Positions 17,101 through 23,752 of a stretch of DNA of 64,000 bases are shown here, one piece after another. Below the pieces are notes generated by a model, which ran no database searches, was not told the DNA's origin, and worked only from the letters and a program-made list of their open reading frames with translations. The stretch's first letter is position 1; each line of letters starts with the position of its first letter. The position numbers and the translations under genes were made by a program. Source of the DNA: Polynucleobacter sp. MWH-HuK1 (lineage in GTDB: Bacteria > Pseudomonadota > Gammaproteobacteria > Burkholderiales > Burkholderiaceae); the NCBI RefSeq assembly GCF_018881815.1, contig NZ_JACVPP010000001.1:1295097-1359096 (forward strand), in the 5' to 3' direction.

Positions 17101-17178
17101 ATCCTGATCTTACTGCCCAATAATTTATGTTGCAAAGCAATAAATTAATTCTTGGTTAAGATGAACATACAAAAAGCA

Positions 17179-17197
17179 AGGGTATTTTTAATGCCCT
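17179..17197 (+). repeat. Small hairpin in the leader of the Mo-hydroxylase/sox unit
   Basis: AGGGTAT and ATGCCCT pair (one G-T) over TTTTA, 34 bases before the ATG at 17231. No function can be assigned; a leader hairpin or an old terminator are both possible. Confidence 0.35.
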
Positions 17198-17230
17198 AAG
17201 AACGATAAAAGACTTGATAGGAGAGCACGC

Positions 17231-17680
17231 ATGGCCGAACTAAATGTGAATGGCAAAAAGTACAAGCTGGATGTAGATCCAGACACCCCATTGCTTTGGG
17301 TAATCCGTGAACAAATTGGATTAACTGGCACTAAATATGGTTGCGGGATTGGCGCATGTGGCGCTTGTACAGTTCTGTTCGATGGCCAGGCTGTCCGTAG
17401 TTGCTCTATCCCTGTTGCTGCTGTAGAAGGTAAAAAAATTGAGACTATTGAAAGTCTTGAAAAGAATGGTCAATTATCTAAAGTGCAAAAAGCTTGGGTT
17501 GATAACCAGGTGCCTCAATGCGGTTACTGTCAATCTGGCATGGTGATGGCAACTACAGCTTTGTTGCGCAATACGCCGAAGCCTACAGATGCGCAAATCG
17601 ATGCGGCCATTACTAATATCTGCCGTTGCGGCACTTTCCAAGAAGTACGTGCAGCTATTCATGCTGTAAGCAAGGCTTAA
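17231..17680 (+). CDS. iorA: Molybdenum hydroxylase, [2Fe-2S] subunit (IorA-like)
   Basis: This electron-transfer subunit has 149 residues and two [2Fe-2S] sites: the plant-ferredoxin type YGCGIGACGACTVLFDG (about 38-53) and the helical C-terminal site with CGYCQSGM and ICRCGTF. The length and order match the small subunit of isoquinoline 1-oxidoreductase-type enzymes of the xanthine dehydrogenase family. AGGAG lies 8 bases upstream of the ATG. The catalytic subunit follows 11 bp later, and soxXYZA follow without a visible terminator. No FAD subunit is present, so electrons probably pass directly to a cytochrome c. Confidence 0.9.
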   Translation: MAELNVNGKKYKLDVDPDTPLLWVIREQIGLTGTKYGCGIGACGACTVLFDGQAVRSCSIPVAAVEGKKIETIESLEKNGQLSKVQKAWVDNQVPQCGYCQSGMVMATTALLRNTPKPTDAQIDAAITNICRCGTFQEVRAAIHAVSKA

Positions 17681-17691
17681 GGGGAAAATAC

Positions 17692-19908
17692 ATGACTATA
17701 AATACAAATGCTTCCCGTCGCCACTTTGTTATCGGCTCTAGTGCAATTGCCACTGGACTAGCCATTGGCTTTGATCTCTCCTTTATGTCTACTGCCCATG
17801 CTGCGATGGGTACTGGCACTACCGCAATGACTCCACTAGCCACCCCAGAGATTGGTGTGTGGGTTGTGGTGAAGCCAAACGATGATGTTGTTGTGCGTAT
17901 TGTTCGCTCTGAAATGGGTCAAGGCACTATTACTGGTTTGGCACAGATGGTTGCCGAAGAGTTGCAGTGCGATTGGAAAAAAGTTTCTTATGATTACCCA
18001 TCTCCTGGCGAGAATTTAAAGCGTAACAAAGTCTGGGGAAGTTACTCAACAGGGGGTAGCCGGGGTATCCGCACTTCTGAGCAATATGTTCGCAAAGGTG
18101 GTGCTGCAGCACGCATGATGTTGATTCAGGCTGCTGCCAATCAGTGGAATGTTCCAGCCGCAGAGTGTGTGGCTAAAGACAGCATCATTACACACACACC
18201 TTCTGGTAAGAAAACAACTTTCGGCAAAGTATCTGTTGCAGCATCACAGTTAGAGGTGCCAAAAGATGTGCCGTTGAAAGATCCAAAAGAGTGGAAGCTC
18301 ATTGGTAAGTCTGTAAATCGCATTGACGGTGTATCTGACAAGGTTACCGGTAAACAAGTTTATGCAATCGATTTGAAGATGCCTGGCATGTTAGTCGCTA
18401 ATATTAAGGAATCCCCTGTATTTGGTGGCAAAGTAAAGAGTTACGATGCAACTAAAGCCCAAAGCATGAAGGGTGTTAAGAAGGTTGTGCAGGTTGGAGA
18501 CACCGCGGTAGCAGTTGTTGCTGATACTTTCTGGCAAGCAAAAACCGCTTTAGACCAAGTCAATATTGTTTGGGATAACGGTTCAAATGGGGAGCTCTCT
18601 AGTGCTGGCATCAAGAAGATGTTGGAAGAAGGCCTTACTGCGAATGATGCATTTGCACATAACTCGAATGGTGATGTAAAGGCCGCCATGTCAAGTGCAT
18701 CTAAGACATTAGAGGCTACTTACTTTTACCCATTTTTAAATCATGCAACTCTGGAGCCGCAAACCGCTACCGCCAAGTGGACTCCAGATTCATGTGAAGC
18801 TTGGGTGCCAACACAGGATGGTGAGGCTTCATTGGCTGCGGTAATTGCTGCATCTGGATTGCCCGCTGATAAATGTAATGTCTATAAAGTAAACTTGGGT
18901 GGCGGATTTGGACGTCGTGGCGCTTTCCAAGATTACACAACGCAAGCGGTAAATATTGCTAAGCAATTGCCAGGTACGCCTATCAAGTTAATTTGGACTC
19001 GCGAAGAAGATATGACGCAAGGTCGTTATCATCCGGTAATGATGTGCAAAATGTCTGCTGCAATCGATGACAAGAAGAATGTGACAGCAGTAAATATGCG
19101 TTTATCTGGCCAGTCCATCTTGGCTGCTGTACGTCCGGCTGTTGTGGCTGCAAACAAAGGCAAGGATCCTTTAGCATTTCAAGGTGTCGATCCAACTGGC
19201 GAGCATGGCATTACTTACAGCTTCCCCAATCTCAATATTGACTATGCAATGCGCAATACAACCGTGCCGCCAGGATTCTGGCGTGGCGTGAACGTGAACC
19301 AAAATGCGATCTTCATCGAAACCTTTATGGATGAGATGGCCGAAGCAACTGGTGTTGACGCTGTTGAGTTCCGCCGCAAGCATATGGAAAAGTATCCTCG
19401 TGCTGTAGCAGTGCTGAACGCTGTAGCTGATGGCATTGGTTGGAACACTCCTGCTAAACCAGGCGTATTCCGCGGCGTTGCTCAAATGCGTTCATTCGGC
19501 AGTTATGTAGCTGCCGCATGTGAGCTTTCAGTGACCAATGGCAATGAAGTAAAGATTCATCGCATTGTTGCTGCTACTGACCCAGGTTATGTAGTGAACC
19601 CTGCCCAAGTGGCACGTCAGGTATCTGGTTCATTTGTGTATGGCTTGTCTGCATTATTTGAAGAAGAGATCACAATTGAAAAGGGTGCAGTTGTACAAAA
19701 GAACTTTGACACCTTCGGTTCGATTCGTCTCGCACAAATGCCTAAAGTTGAAACCATCATCATTCAAGGTGGCGGTAAAGACTGGGGTGGAGTAGGTGAG
19801 CCAACGATTGCGGTAGCTGCACCAGCGGTTCTGAATGCCTTTTATCGTGCAACTGGCAAACGTCTGCGCACGGTTCCTCTGAAAAACAGCGGTATTAAGC
19901 TGGTTTAA
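17692..19908 (+). CDS. iorB: Molybdopterin-binding catalytic subunit, xanthine dehydrogenase family (IorB-like), Tat-exported
   Basis: I start at ATG 17692, which gives 738 residues beginning with a twin-arginine signal, SRRHFVIGSSAIATGLAIG. The upstream ORF start lies inside iorA. Motifs of the molybdenum hydroxylase large subunit are visible: EMGQGTITGLAQMVAEEL, the pterin-binding GGGFGRRGAFQDY, and the closing GGVGEPTIAVAAPAVLNAF with the catalytic Glu. Such periplasmic enzymes hydroxylate N-heterocycles or oxidise aldehydes; the substrate here is unknown. The soxX-like cytochrome gene begins 25 bp after its stop, so an operon with soxXYZA is likely. Molybdopterin cytosine dinucleotide chaperones are not in this window. 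Confidence 0.9.
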   Translation: MTINTNASRRHFVIGSSAIATGLAIGFDLSFMSTAHAAMGTGTTAMTPLATPEIGVWVVVKPNDDVVVRIVRSEMGQGTITGLAQMVAEELQCDWKKVSYDYPSPGENLKRNKVWGSYSTGGSRGIRTSEQYVRKGGAAARMMLIQAAANQWNVPAAECVAKDSIITHTPSGKKTTFGKVSVAASQLEVPKDVPLKDPKEWKLIGKSVNRIDGVSDKVTGKQVYAIDLKMPGMLVANIKESPVFGGKVKSYDATKAQSMKGVKKVVQVGDTAVAVVADTFWQAKTALDQVNIVWDNGSNGELSSAGIKKMLEEGLTANDAFAHNSNGDVKAAMSSASKTLEATYFYPFLNHATLEPQTATAKWTPDSCEAWVPTQDGEASLAAVIAASGLPADKCNVYKVNLGGGFGRRGAFQDYTTQAVNIAKQLPGTPIKLIWTREEDMTQGRYHPVMMCKMSAAIDDKKNVTAVNMRLSGQSILAAVRPAVVAANKGKDPLAFQGVDPTGEHGITYSFPNLNIDYAMRNTTVPPGFWRGVNVNQNAIFIETFMDEMAEATGVDAVEFRRKHMEKYPRAVAVLNAVADGIGWNTPAKPGVFRGVAQMRSFGSYVAAACELSVTNGNEVKIHRIVAATDPGYVVNPAQVARQVSGSFVYGLSALFEEEITIEKGAVVQKNFDTFGSIRLAQMPKVETIIIQGGGKDWGGVGEPTIAVAAPAVLNAFYRATGKRLRTVPLKNSGIKLV

Positions 19909-19933
19909 GAGCTGACTTATTGAAATTGTGTCC

Positions 19934-20368
19934 ATGAGAATGAGGATTGCACTAGCAGTATCTTTGCTAGTGATCCTCAATCTTCAGTTTGCACACGCTC
20001 AAGCCATCAAAGGGGATTCGATTATCGAATCCCTTTCTGCTGACCCTGGTGATCCGTTACGTGGTCGAGCTATTGTGGCAAGTCGTCAAACTGGCTTGTG
20101 TTTACTGTGTCATAGCGGCCCTTTTCCAGAAGAGCGCTTTCAAGGTAACTTAGCTCCAGAGCTCAAAGCAAGCGTGGTGAGATTGAATGCATCTCAACTT
20201 AGGGCGCGCATTGTGAATGCAGCACATTTCAATCCACAAACCATCATGCCGTCTTATTACCAAACAAGTCATCTTAATCGGGTTGCCCCTAAGTTTGCTG
20301 GTCAAACCCTATTAAGCGGACAAGAGATAGAGGATGTTATTGCCTTTTTAGTGACGCTGAATAATTAA
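19934..20368 (+). CDS. soxX: Thiosulfate-oxidation cytochrome c SoxX
   Basis: The protein has 144 residues from ATG 19934 (a GTG two codons upstream is also possible) and a Sec signal ending LQFAHA. One heme site, GLCLLCHSG, follows the family-typical DPLRGRAIVASRQT. PFPEERFQGNLAPEL and NPQTIMPSYYQT, which contains the probable Met ligand, complete the SoxX pattern. SoxX pairs with SoxA to link thiosulfate to SoxYZ in the periplasm. Here it sits directly after the Mo-hydroxylase large subunit and 18 bp before soxY, separated from soxA by soxYZ. Confidence 0.92.
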   Translation: MRMRIALAVSLLVILNLQFAHAQAIKGDSIIESLSADPGDPLRGRAIVASRQTGLCLLCHSGPFPEERFQGNLAPELKASVVRLNASQLRARIVNAAHFNPQTIMPSYYQTSHLNRVAPKFAGQTLLSGQEIEDVIAFLVTLNN

Positions 20369-20386
20369 CGAGACATTACAAATAAA

Positions 20387-20863
20387 ATGAAGAAGATCAT
20401 TCACTATCCGCGGCGACACTGGTTAAAACAAGTGCAAGGACTCGGTCTATTAGCCTTGGCTACTTGCTTAACCCCCATGAAAGCCTTTGCAAAAAAAGAA
20501 GATGCAGATGAGGTCATTAAAAAAATCACAGGCGGAGCTCCAGTTAAAGATGGCAAGGTTACTTTGACGATCCCTCCATTGGTGGAAAACGGAAATCTAG
20601 TTGTTTTAAAAGTGAGCGTGGATAGTCCGATGACTGTTAACGATTATGTCAAGACGATACATGTAGTTGCTGAAGCCAATCCTTCACCAAATATCTTTAC
20701 CGTTTACTTAACACCACGTTCAGGCATCGCAAATGTAACTACTCGCGTTCGTTTAGCTGACAGTCAAAGAGTCTGGGCAATTGCACAGATGAGTAATGGT
20801 AGTTTTTGGCGGGGATCAGCAGAAACCTTGGTAACTCTCTCGGCCTGTACGGAGATGGTATGA
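20387..20863 (+). CDS. soxY: Sulfur-carrier protein SoxY with non-canonical C-terminus
   Basis: The 158-residue protein has a signal with Arg-Arg near the start (YPRRHWLKQ), then the SoxY core: GKVTLTIPPLVENGNLVVLKVSVDSPM, TVYLTPRSGIANVTTRVRLADSQ and SNGSFWRGSAETLVTL. Canonical SoxY ends in a GGCGG swinging arm whose Cys carries sulfur. Here the Cys stands at the matching place but within SACTEMV. None of the three frames near the end contains a hidden GGCGG, so this is not an obvious frameshift. Carrier function is still plausible through that Cys. The stop overlaps soxZ by four bases (ATGA). Confidence 0.9.
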   Translation: MKKIIHYPRRHWLKQVQGLGLLALATCLTPMKAFAKKEDADEVIKKITGGAPVKDGKVTLTIPPLVENGNLVVLKVSVDSPMTVNDYVKTIHVVAEANPSPNIFTVYLTPRSGIANVTTRVRLADSQRVWAIAQMSNGSFWRGSAETLVTLSACTEMV

Positions 20864-21189
20864 GTAAAACTTCCCGCACATCTATAACCATGCCATCAAC
20901 GGCAAAGAAAGATTCCATTATTGAGATTCGAGCGATTGCACAGCATGATATGGAGTCAGGTTTTCGTTATACCGAAGGCGGTAAGCAGATCCCTCGCGAC
21001 ATTATTCGTACCTTTACTTGCACCTATAACAATGTAGAGGTATTCAAGGCAGATTTCTATTCTGGTATTGGCGCCAATCCTTTAATCATCTTCACAACAG
21101 TTGCGGTTGAATCTGGAACTCTTGAATTTAAGTGGGTTGGAGATGGTGGCTATGAAGCGGTAAATCAGTCTTGCATTACTGTTTCGTGA
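20860..21189 (+). CDS. soxZ: Sulfur-carrier partner SoxZ
   Basis: The protein has 109 residues from the ATG at 20860, which overlaps the soxY stop; the ORF-track start is 18 codons too far upstream. The SoxZ immunoglobulin-like fold is shown by IIEIRAIAQHDMESGFR, IPRDIIRTFTCTYNNVEVFKADFYSGIGANP and GTLEFKWVGDGG. It forms the SoxYZ heterodimer, which carries sulfur intermediates in the periplasm. It has no signal of its own and is normally co-exported with SoxY. The stop overlaps the soxA GTG start, so soxYZA translation looks coupled. Confidence 0.93.
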   Translation: MSKTSRTSITMPSTAKKDSIIEIRAIAQHDMESGFRYTEGGKQIPRDIIRTFTCTYNNVEVFKADFYSGIGANPLIIFTTVAVESGTLEFKWVGDGGYEAVNQSCITVS

Positions 21190-21956
21190 ACTTAATCCTT
21201 TCTCTATTTCTTGGCGGTATTTTTCTCACTCTGGGTAGCCCCCTTACATACGGCGCCTCTGCAAAACATCAATCTAGCTATGAGTTGATGTCTGCCGATA
21301 ACAAAGCAATGCAGGATGACCCATCATTAAATCCTGCGATGTTTTGGGTGGGTGATGGAGAAAATTTATGGCAACAAAAAATTGGCTCTCAGAATAAGTC
21401 TTGCAGCTCTTGTCATGGTGATGCAAAGAGATCGATGCGTGGTGTTGCGCCCCAATTTCCTAAAGTAATTAAAGGTAAATTGCAGACTCTAGAAGGGCAA
21501 ATTAATCAATGTCGCGTTGGAGCGCAGGGAGTATCCTCATTGGCTTATGAGAGTAAAGATCTTCTGGCGCTGACAGCCTTTGTCGCTTTTCAATCTAAAG
21601 GTATGCCCATTTCTATCAGCGAGACCCCGGCAAATACATCCTTTTTGAAGAAAGGCCGCCAGACATTTAATGAGAGGATGGGGCAACTCAATCTATCTTG
21701 TGCCCAATGCCATGAGGATAGGGCAGGTTTAAAGCTAGGTGGAAGCCTCATTCCGCAGGGGCATCCTAATGCTTACCCTATTTACCGTTTGGAATGGCAA
21801 ACCTTGGGCTCTGTACAACGTCGACTTCGTAATTGTATGAGCGGAGTTAGGGCTCAGCAGTTTGAATATGGTTCGCCAGAGATGGCGCAATTAGAGTTAT
21901 TTCTGATGTGGCGAGCAAGAGGCTTACCTCTGGAATCTCCAGGGGTAAGGCCTTAA
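21186..21956 (+). CDS. soxA: Thiosulfate-oxidation diheme cytochrome SoxA
   Basis: I choose GTG 21186, which overlaps the soxZ stop (GTGA) and gives 256 residues with a signal peptide (VNLILSLFLGGIFLTLGSPL). Two heme c sites are present, CSSCHG and CAQCHED. The catalytic cysteine ligand lies in RLRNCMSGVRAQQF, matching the CxxxVRA pattern of SoxA. It catalyses formation of the SoxY-cysteine S-thiosulfonate with SoxX. It is the last gene of the unit and converges with purU 17 bp away. soxB and soxCD are not in this window. Confidence 0.93.
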   Translation: MNLILSLFLGGIFLTLGSPLTYGASAKHQSSYELMSADNKAMQDDPSLNPAMFWVGDGENLWQQKIGSQNKSCSSCHGDAKRSMRGVAPQFPKVIKGKLQTLEGQINQCRVGAQGVSSLAYESKDLLALTAFVAFQSKGMPISISETPANTSFLKKGRQTFNERMGQLNLSCAQCHEDRAGLKLGGSLIPQGHPNAYPIYRLEWQTLGSVQRRLRNCMSGVRAQQFEYGSPEMAQLELFLMWRARGLPLESPGVRP

Positions 21957-21972
21957 AAAAACCGTTGTTGAA

Positions 21973-22827
21973 TTAGTCCGAGAAGACTACAGAAGTCGCA
22001 CCATTAATGAGAACGCGATCATGCAGGTAGTAACGTAAAGCTCTAGAGAGAACAGTGCGTTCTAAATCACGCCCTTTACGCACTAAATCGTCTGGCGTAT
22101 CACCATGCGTAACGCGAGTAACGTCTTGCTCGATAATCGGACCTTCATCCAAATCGCTGGTGACAAAATGGGCGGTAGCGCCAATGAGCTTGATGCCGCG
22201 AGCATGAGCCTGGTGGTAAGGCTTTGCGCCTTTAAAACTAGGCAAGAATGAGTGGTGAACGTTGATGCAACGCCCAGAAAGCTTAGTAGATAAATCATCG
22301 GACAAGATCTGCATGTAACGCGCCAAGATCACCATATCCACCTTATTTTCTGCAATAATTTCTAAAAGCTTGGCTTCCTGTGCTGGCTTGGTCTCTGGAG
22401 TTACTGGTAAGTGATAAAAGGGGATGTCAGAAAAATCAATACTGGCGTAAACATCACGTGGGTGATTGGAAACAATGCCGCAAACAATCATTGGTAACTC
22501 ACCAATACGCCAGCGGTAAAGCAAATCAACCAAGCAATGATCCAATTTGGAAGCCATGATTAAGACGCGCTTCAGATCTTTTACTGCACGTAATTCCCAG
22601 GTAAGATCAAAGCGTTTTGCAATTTCTAAAAAGCCAGCTCTTAATGTGTCTGCATTTGCTGGGCAGCTAAAGCTCACCCGCATAAAGAATCGCTTTGAGG
22701 CCTTGTCATCAAACTGTTGGGCTTCCTCAATATCACCACCTAGTTCAAAAATATAAGTAGCAACTGCGGCAACAATTCCAGGCTTATTTGGACAGGTAAG
22801 GGTGAGGTAGTAGTTTTCCGTGGCCAT
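21973..22827 (-). CDS. purU: Formyltetrahydrofolate deformylase
   Basis: This cytoplasmic enzyme hydrolyses 10-formyl-tetrahydrofolate to formate and tetrahydrofolate, balancing one-carbon pools. The 284 residues include an N-terminal ACT domain (YLTLTCPNKPGIVAAVATYIF, about 7-27) and a formyltransferase domain with INVHHSFLPSFKGAKPYHQAHARGIKLIGATAHFV and DLDEGPIIEQDV. The formate produced could feed the formate dehydrogenase encoded at 36-41 kb. The short region upstream holds a 9-bp direct repeat described separately. Confidence 0.95.
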   Translation of the reverse strand: MATENYYLTLTCPNKPGIVAAVATYIFELGGDIEEAQQFDDKASKRFFMRVSFSCPANADTLRAGFLEIAKRFDLTWELRAVKDLKRVLIMASKLDHCLVDLLYRWRIGELPMIVCGIVSNHPRDVYASIDFSDIPFYHLPVTPETKPAQEAKLLEIIAENKVDMVILARYMQILSDDLSTKLSGRCINVHHSFLPSFKGAKPYHQAHARGIKLIGATAHFVTSDLDEGPIIEQDVTRVTHGDTPDDLVRKGRDLERTVLSRALRYYLHDRVLINGATSVVFSD

Positions 22828-22843
22828 ATTAAATCGTCAGTTG

Positions 22844-22862
22844 AGTGCTAATAAGTGCTAAT
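22844..22862. repeat. Direct repeat AGTGCTAAT upstream of purU
   Basis: AGTGCTAAT occurs at 22844-22852 and 22854-22862, exactly one helical turn apart, in the short region before purU. The sequence resembles a CIRCE half-site (GAGTGCTAA) but the inverted partner is missing. Confidence 0.4.
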
Positions 22863-22899
22863 TTTAGTCTGTTATGTCTTTAAAGGGGTGAGTAAAGTG

Positions 22900-23325
22900 C
22901 TATTGCTTGGCGGTGTCTTTGCTTAAGTCTGCTGGACCCAATAAAGGCTCGCTTTTATCTGTGACAGTGGGTAATACAACCTCAATGCAGATAGGTTTGG
23001 AGTCGATCACATTAAAGAAGCTACATTCTTTTTTGGTTGCCGCAGAAGCGGCATGCTCCAAAGGAGATTTTCCCGTTGCTGCGGTAGAGGCTAGACTAGC
23101 TGCAGTGCTGGGATTAGCAATCGCAGCAGTGCCTGCAGAGCTAGCTGCGGCAGTGCCACTGCTACTGAGTGCTGCTAGCGGCGCTGCGCAAGCAGTCAAT
23201 AACACCAAAGTAACAATGAAGCCAAATCCGAGGGCGGTATTCCACCCTCTGTGATGATATTTACTTGCTACGACACGCAACGTTGTAGACGCCAGCTGGC
23301 CAAGAGCCGTTCTCAATGGTTTCAA
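22900..23325 (-). CDS. Putative lipoprotein of unknown function
   Basis: The 141-residue frame contains a hydrophobic segment ending in a lipobox, LLTACAAP. An Ala/Ser/Thr-rich low-complexity stretch follows, and then a short globular end with two cysteines (KKECSFF and KPICIEVVLP). I do not recognise the family. The ATG start at 23325 lies 65 bases inside the upstream adhesin-E-like gene. No good alternative ATG is seen before the lipobox, so either the genes overlap or a rarer start near the membrane segment is used. It is probably co-transcribed with its neighbour. Confidence 0.55.
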   Translation of the reverse strand: MKPLRTALGQLASTTLRVVASKYHHRGWNTALGFGFIVTLVLLTACAAPLAALSSSGTAAASSAGTAAIANPSTAASLASTAATGKSPLEHAASAATKKECSFFNVIDSKPICIEVVLPTVTDKSEPLLGPADLSKDTAKQ

Positions 23326-23665
23326 ATTGACTGTCTGGAGTTTTTTGCTCTTCTACGACTTTACCTTTACCCATGTTTTCAGAAAACACTTTGAATTCAA
23401 TTGGGCGATATATTATTGCGCTGCAATCGAATTCATTTAGGCCAATAATAGAATTTGCACTTTCCTTGGTTTTTGGATTCTGTCCAGGCTTTTTGAAGTC
23501 TAGTAATGAAATTATTTGTGCTTTATCGCCTTGCTTCTGAAGGGTGGCTGTATCGGCGTAAAGAGTAAAAGCATCGGTTTTCCCAATCTCTTGCCATTCA
23601 GCAAGTGCATTACCGGAGCAGGGCAAGGTCACGCCCAAAACACACATAGAAAATATTATTTTCAT
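23261..23665 (-). CDS. Exported surface-adhesin-E-like protein
   Basis: The 134-residue protein has a signal peptide (MKIIFSMCVLGVTLPCSGNALA) followed by AEWQEIGKTDAFTLYADTATL and a conserved Cys pair (EFDCSAII and YNVACRSK). This is the pattern of small periplasmic proteins related to Haemophilus adhesin protein E, common in betaproteobacteria. The function is unproven; adhesion is not implied. It lies between the penicillin acylase gene and the putative lipoprotein, all on the minus strand. Confidence 0.72.
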   Translation of the reverse strand: MKIIFSMCVLGVTLPCSGNALAEWQEIGKTDAFTLYADTATLQKQGDKAQIISLLDFKKPGQNPKTKESANSIIGLNEFDCSAIIYRPIEFKVFSENMGKGKVVEEQKTPDSQFETIENGSWPAGVYNVACRSK

Positions 23666-23752
23666 GAAAAACCCTTGTAAATTACTGGTAATAATTTCTT
23701 TATTTTACCCGCCAACAGACGTGTTGGTGACATTTTTGGTTTATCCAAATCC

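Noticed and set aside
20387-21189. Frameshift at the soxY end hiding a GGCGG arm
   Set aside because: All three frames around 20820-20863 were read and none gives GGCGG; the ATGA overlap with soxZ is intact, so the end seems genuine.
22840-22865. CIRCE heat-shock element before purU
   Set aside because: Only direct half-sites are present; the inverted TTAGCACTC partner at 9-bp spacing is missing.
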